64,000 nucleotides of DNA from Symbiodinium natans. Lineage: Eukaryota; Sar; Dinophyceae; Suessiales; Symbiodiniaceae. The notes under the pieces are model-generated. The model was not told where the DNA came from. It saw only the letters and a list, made by a program, of their open reading frames with translations, and did no database searches. The stretch spans positions 873,492-937,491 of the forward strand of contig CAJNDS010000058.1 of assembly GCA_905221605.1 (NCBI GenBank), in the 5' to 3' direction. The position numbers were made by a program, and so were the translations under genes. Shown piece after piece: positions 61,861-64,000 of this stretch (within the stretch, counting starts at the first letter, position 1; the number at the start of each line of letters is the position of its first letter).

Positions 61861-62300
61861 AGGGAATGAAATCAATATGGGTTCTTGAGGGAACTCCACT
61901 TATATATCGGCTATATATGATCTATGATTTTGTTTTTGATTGAAAAAATATTAACATATTTCTTAATAGCACTAAAGCAAGCAACTCTTCTTCGTTCGTG
62001 GAGGCCTTAGCGCCGAAAGTCTACACCCTATTATTTATCCAACATACCATAGGCTGGACCTGGGACTCTCTTTGCCTAGCTTTATGGCTTATACCGTACT
62101 AGTTAAGGGGGAGTTACTACTCAACTTACTGTTGGTTAGCAGGGAATGAGGGAATCAGGGCCGTATATATCCCTAAACCCTAAACCCTAAACCCTAAACT
62201 CTAGGTAGCTAGAGTCCCAGGGAGGCACCGACCAGCAGGAGTGGCGCAGTGAGGAAGCCTTACCCTGAACTCAGGGCGCATGTAGAAACCGCGATTCAGC
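61861..62300. other. Unassigned, AT-rich part and element fragment
   Basis: AT-rich sequence (61,895-61,975), then GTTGGTTAGCAGGGAATGAGGGAATC (62,130-62,158), a left-end fragment of the TGCTGGTTC family, then CCCTAAA units (62,171-62,198). Confidence 0.5.
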
Positions 62301-62311
62301 GGCGCCATGGC

Positions 62312-62360
62312 ACTCTAGGGTTTAGGGTTTAGGGTTTCGGGTTTAGGGTTCAGGGTTCGC
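62312..62360. repeat. TTTAGGG patch
   Basis: About six units with variants. Confidence 0.9.
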
Positions 62361-62506
62361 TGAGATGGTCAGACTCGAAACCCCACGATGGACTCGTCTC
62401 TGAATTATGGTCCCTGTTCTCTACACCCTGAACCCCACACCCTAAACCCTTTTTGTTTTTTGGGCGGCCCTATGCAAAGCAACATCTGAAACAGAAGAAT
62501 CAACAT

Positions 62507-63190
62507 TCACTGTGAGAACGCCTGGAAAGCCGTGCTGCGGAGGAGCTTCTTGCACGTAGGCAGACCCACTAACCTACTCCAAACTGTGCGACATACTGCC
62601 AGCCTGTGAAGCTGCAAATATGCAAAAGGGTACTCTGGAGGAGGGGCTATGGCCTGTGAGGTGTGGGCGAGCCAATGAAAAGCGAGATCTGTGCATTGCT
62701 CGGCCCAAACAAAAGCACCAGTGAAGCAACAGTTCCTCTCCAGGTTGCTCGGGGATGCTCTCAAAACATGACCAAACAACTTGAGCTGCGCCCTGTGAAT
62801 GTGCTGCGCGGCCAGTGATCGCACACCTGTGTTCGTGACAGTGAGTTGTTGGGGGTTGTCAGTGAGGATCTTGGTGCAGTAGGTGCTGGGTATGCGCTGG
62901 GTTTTTCTGAGGGACTGTGAGTGCAAGGCCTCGAGTCTGTGGAGGTCAGCAGTGGTGATGGCCGCTGACTCCATTCCGTAAGCCAACATTGGGACAAAGA
63001 CCTCATTGTAGATGCGAAGCTTCCATCTCACACGCAGGCCGGTGTGTCTCCAAAACTGATGCAGAGTTTTGAAGTGTTTGCGCGCCTTGGCCAGACGCGT
63101 GGTGACGTCAGTTTTGGAAGCGGAGTCGGAGCGAAGTATCACGCCGAGATGCGTCGCGTGTGTGACAACCCTAAACCCCACAAGCCTCAA
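62507..63190 (-). pseudogene. LINE-type (non-LTR) reverse transcriptase 3' fragment
   Basis: The minus strand is open for 227 codons. It shows the post-palm region of non-LTR reverse transcriptases: HLGVILRSDSASKTDVTTRL (the YLG-x-x-I motif and R-x-x-K-A block), WKLRIYNEVFVPMLAYGMES (K-x-x-x-Y-x-x-x-x-P-x-L-x-Y-G), LHRLEALHSQSLRK, and HRAQLKLFGHVLRA (the typical R-x-x-x-L-x-x-x-G-H-x-x-R). The catalytic YADD box and endonuclease would lie upstream but are lost: at about 63,170 the sequence changes abruptly to CCCTAAACCCC. The stop is at 62,507. Further along the minus strand a short A-rich tail (CCCAAAAAACAAAAA, about 62,450-62,465) leads into GGGTTTAGGG. 5' truncation with a short tail is usual for LINE insertions. 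Both borders are telomere-type repeat in the same orientation. Confidence 0.85.
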
Positions 63191-63550
63191 CTCGAAACCC
63201 TAAACTCCTATAAACCCCTAAGCCCTAAATCCCTGAAACCCCAAAAAGTCCCACTAAACCCTAAACCCCGATACATCCCTAATTCCCTAAAGCCCCATCG
63301 AATCCTTGAACCCTCTTCCTAGCACCCTAGAAATTCCCCGGAGGCCCCTAAAACGTCGAAAGGCGGAGGTGCCCCCTAAACCCCTAAATCCCTAAACCCC
63401 AAACACCCTAAAGCCCCCTAACACTCCTAAAAACCCCCAAAACCCCCCCAAAACCCCTAAAAAACCCCTTAAAAACGCTTAAAGACCCCTAAGAAACCCC
63501 CCAAAATCCCCGCAAAAAAAGCCCTAACAACCGCCCAACAAACAAATATT
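63170..63550. repeat. Degenerate CCCTAAA field
   Basis: CCCTAAA, CCCCTAA and CCCCCAAA-type units with growing C/A runs, very degenerate towards the end. No coding. Confidence 0.85.
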
Positions 63551-63554
63551 TCCC

Positions 63555-63660
63555 GACCAGGCGGAGGTGCCCGGACCCGTCGGGGACCTTCCGAGCATGA
63601 AGGGCCTCGTGTCCGCGGCGCGGCTCCTGACCCAGGCCAAGGTTGCCGGAGGAGACCGGG
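63555..63660 (+). CDS. Exon-like spacer, hypothetical
   Basis: The plus strand reads DQAEVPGPVGDLPSMKGLVS then AARLLTQAK, with GACCAG as possible acceptor and AAG|GTTGCC as possible donor. It sits between degenerate CCCTAAA and TTTAGGG fields. GGCGGAGGTGCCC also occurs at 63,362, a partial duplicate. Confidence 0.4.
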
Positions 63661-64000
63661 TTTCGGGGTCTCTCGGGAGTTTTTTAGGGTTTTAGGGGTT
63701 TTAGGGGTTTCGGGGTTTTTAGGGTGTTTTGGGGTTTTAGGGGTTTAAAGGTTTAGGGTCTAGGGGTTTAGGGTCTTTCAGGGCTTTTTAGGGTGTAGGG
63801 ATTTAGGGGTTTAGGCGGTAGTTTAGGGGTTTAGGAGGAGTTTTGGGGGTTTAGGGGCTTAGGGTTTTTTAGGGTTTTTAGGGAATATTACTTTTTTGAG
63901 GGCTTGGGGTGTTTATAGGGTTTAGGGGGTTAGGGGTTTAGGGGTTTTGGGGTTTTGGAGTTTGGTGTTTAGGGCTTAGGGGTTGAGGGGTGTTTTGGAT
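63661..64000. repeat. Degenerate TTTAGGG field
   Basis: TTTAGGG/TTTTAGGGG-type units, strongly degenerate. The orientation is opposite to that of 63,170-63,550, so the exon-like spacer is bracketed by inverted fields. Confidence 0.9.

Overview
This window looks like nuclear DNA of a dinoflagellate, most likely a Symbiodiniaceae-type or related genome. Four things point there. Interstitial copies of the heptamer TTTAGGG/CCCTAAA (the dinoflagellate and plant-type telomere repeat) are found nearly end to end. There is a ubiquitin-like plus RCC1-like repeat gene whose units carry AFAAILGDGSVVTWG, a motif I associate with dinoflagellate proteomes. There are scattered ankyrin exons and an ankyrin-GNAT gene with tiny introns. 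Several short terminal-inverted-repeat elements sit exactly where introns should be. No operons, ribosome binding sites, CRISPR arrays, rRNA or convincing tRNA genes were seen. The species is inference; a chromerid alga is a less likely alternative.

Layout. 1-13 kb: degenerate and perfect TTTAGGG/CCCTAAA arrays in both orientations, separated by 60-150 bp unique spacers, several of which read like single exons; also a copia-type reverse transcriptase relic (1.2-1.6 kb), a head-to-head telomere-repeat junction (5.2 kb) and short TIR elements. 13.4-21 kb: gene-free satellite block made of duplicated GA/CT-rich cassettes, ATTTGGCCAAAT palindromes, an 87-bp minisatellite of about 19.5 units, a 9-bp GATGAAGAT-type repeat, and a field of long ATTTAAAT hairpins. 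21-28 kb: arrays, microsatellites, micro-exons, an Alba-like exon and two unassigned coding-like segments. 28-31 kb: a large inverted octamer repeat followed by kilobase-scale direct repeats. 31-39 kb: TIR elements, G tracts, a compound trinucleotide repeat. 39-40.5 kb: the UBL/RCC1-like gene. 41-47 kb: arrays and TIR elements. 47.7-59 kb: plus-strand ankyrin exons between arrays, ending in a reconstructable four-exon ankyrin-GNAT gene (57,299-58,998). 59-64 kb: a G57 homopolymer, variant-heptamer blocks and a LINE reverse transcriptase 3' fragment.

The most interesting biology is intron birth. Three TIR elements (39,846-39,952; 45,974-46,076 on the minus strand; 58,138-58,252) are flanked by 4-9 bp direct repeats. 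The GT of one direct-repeat copy and an AG at the far boundary give an intron whose length equals the repeat spacing. In two of them removal restores the protein frame. This is how introners are known to work. A second layer is that TTTAGGG arrays appear to occupy introns or inter-exon gaps repeatedly. Functions were assigned by eye from motifs, and no database search was possible.
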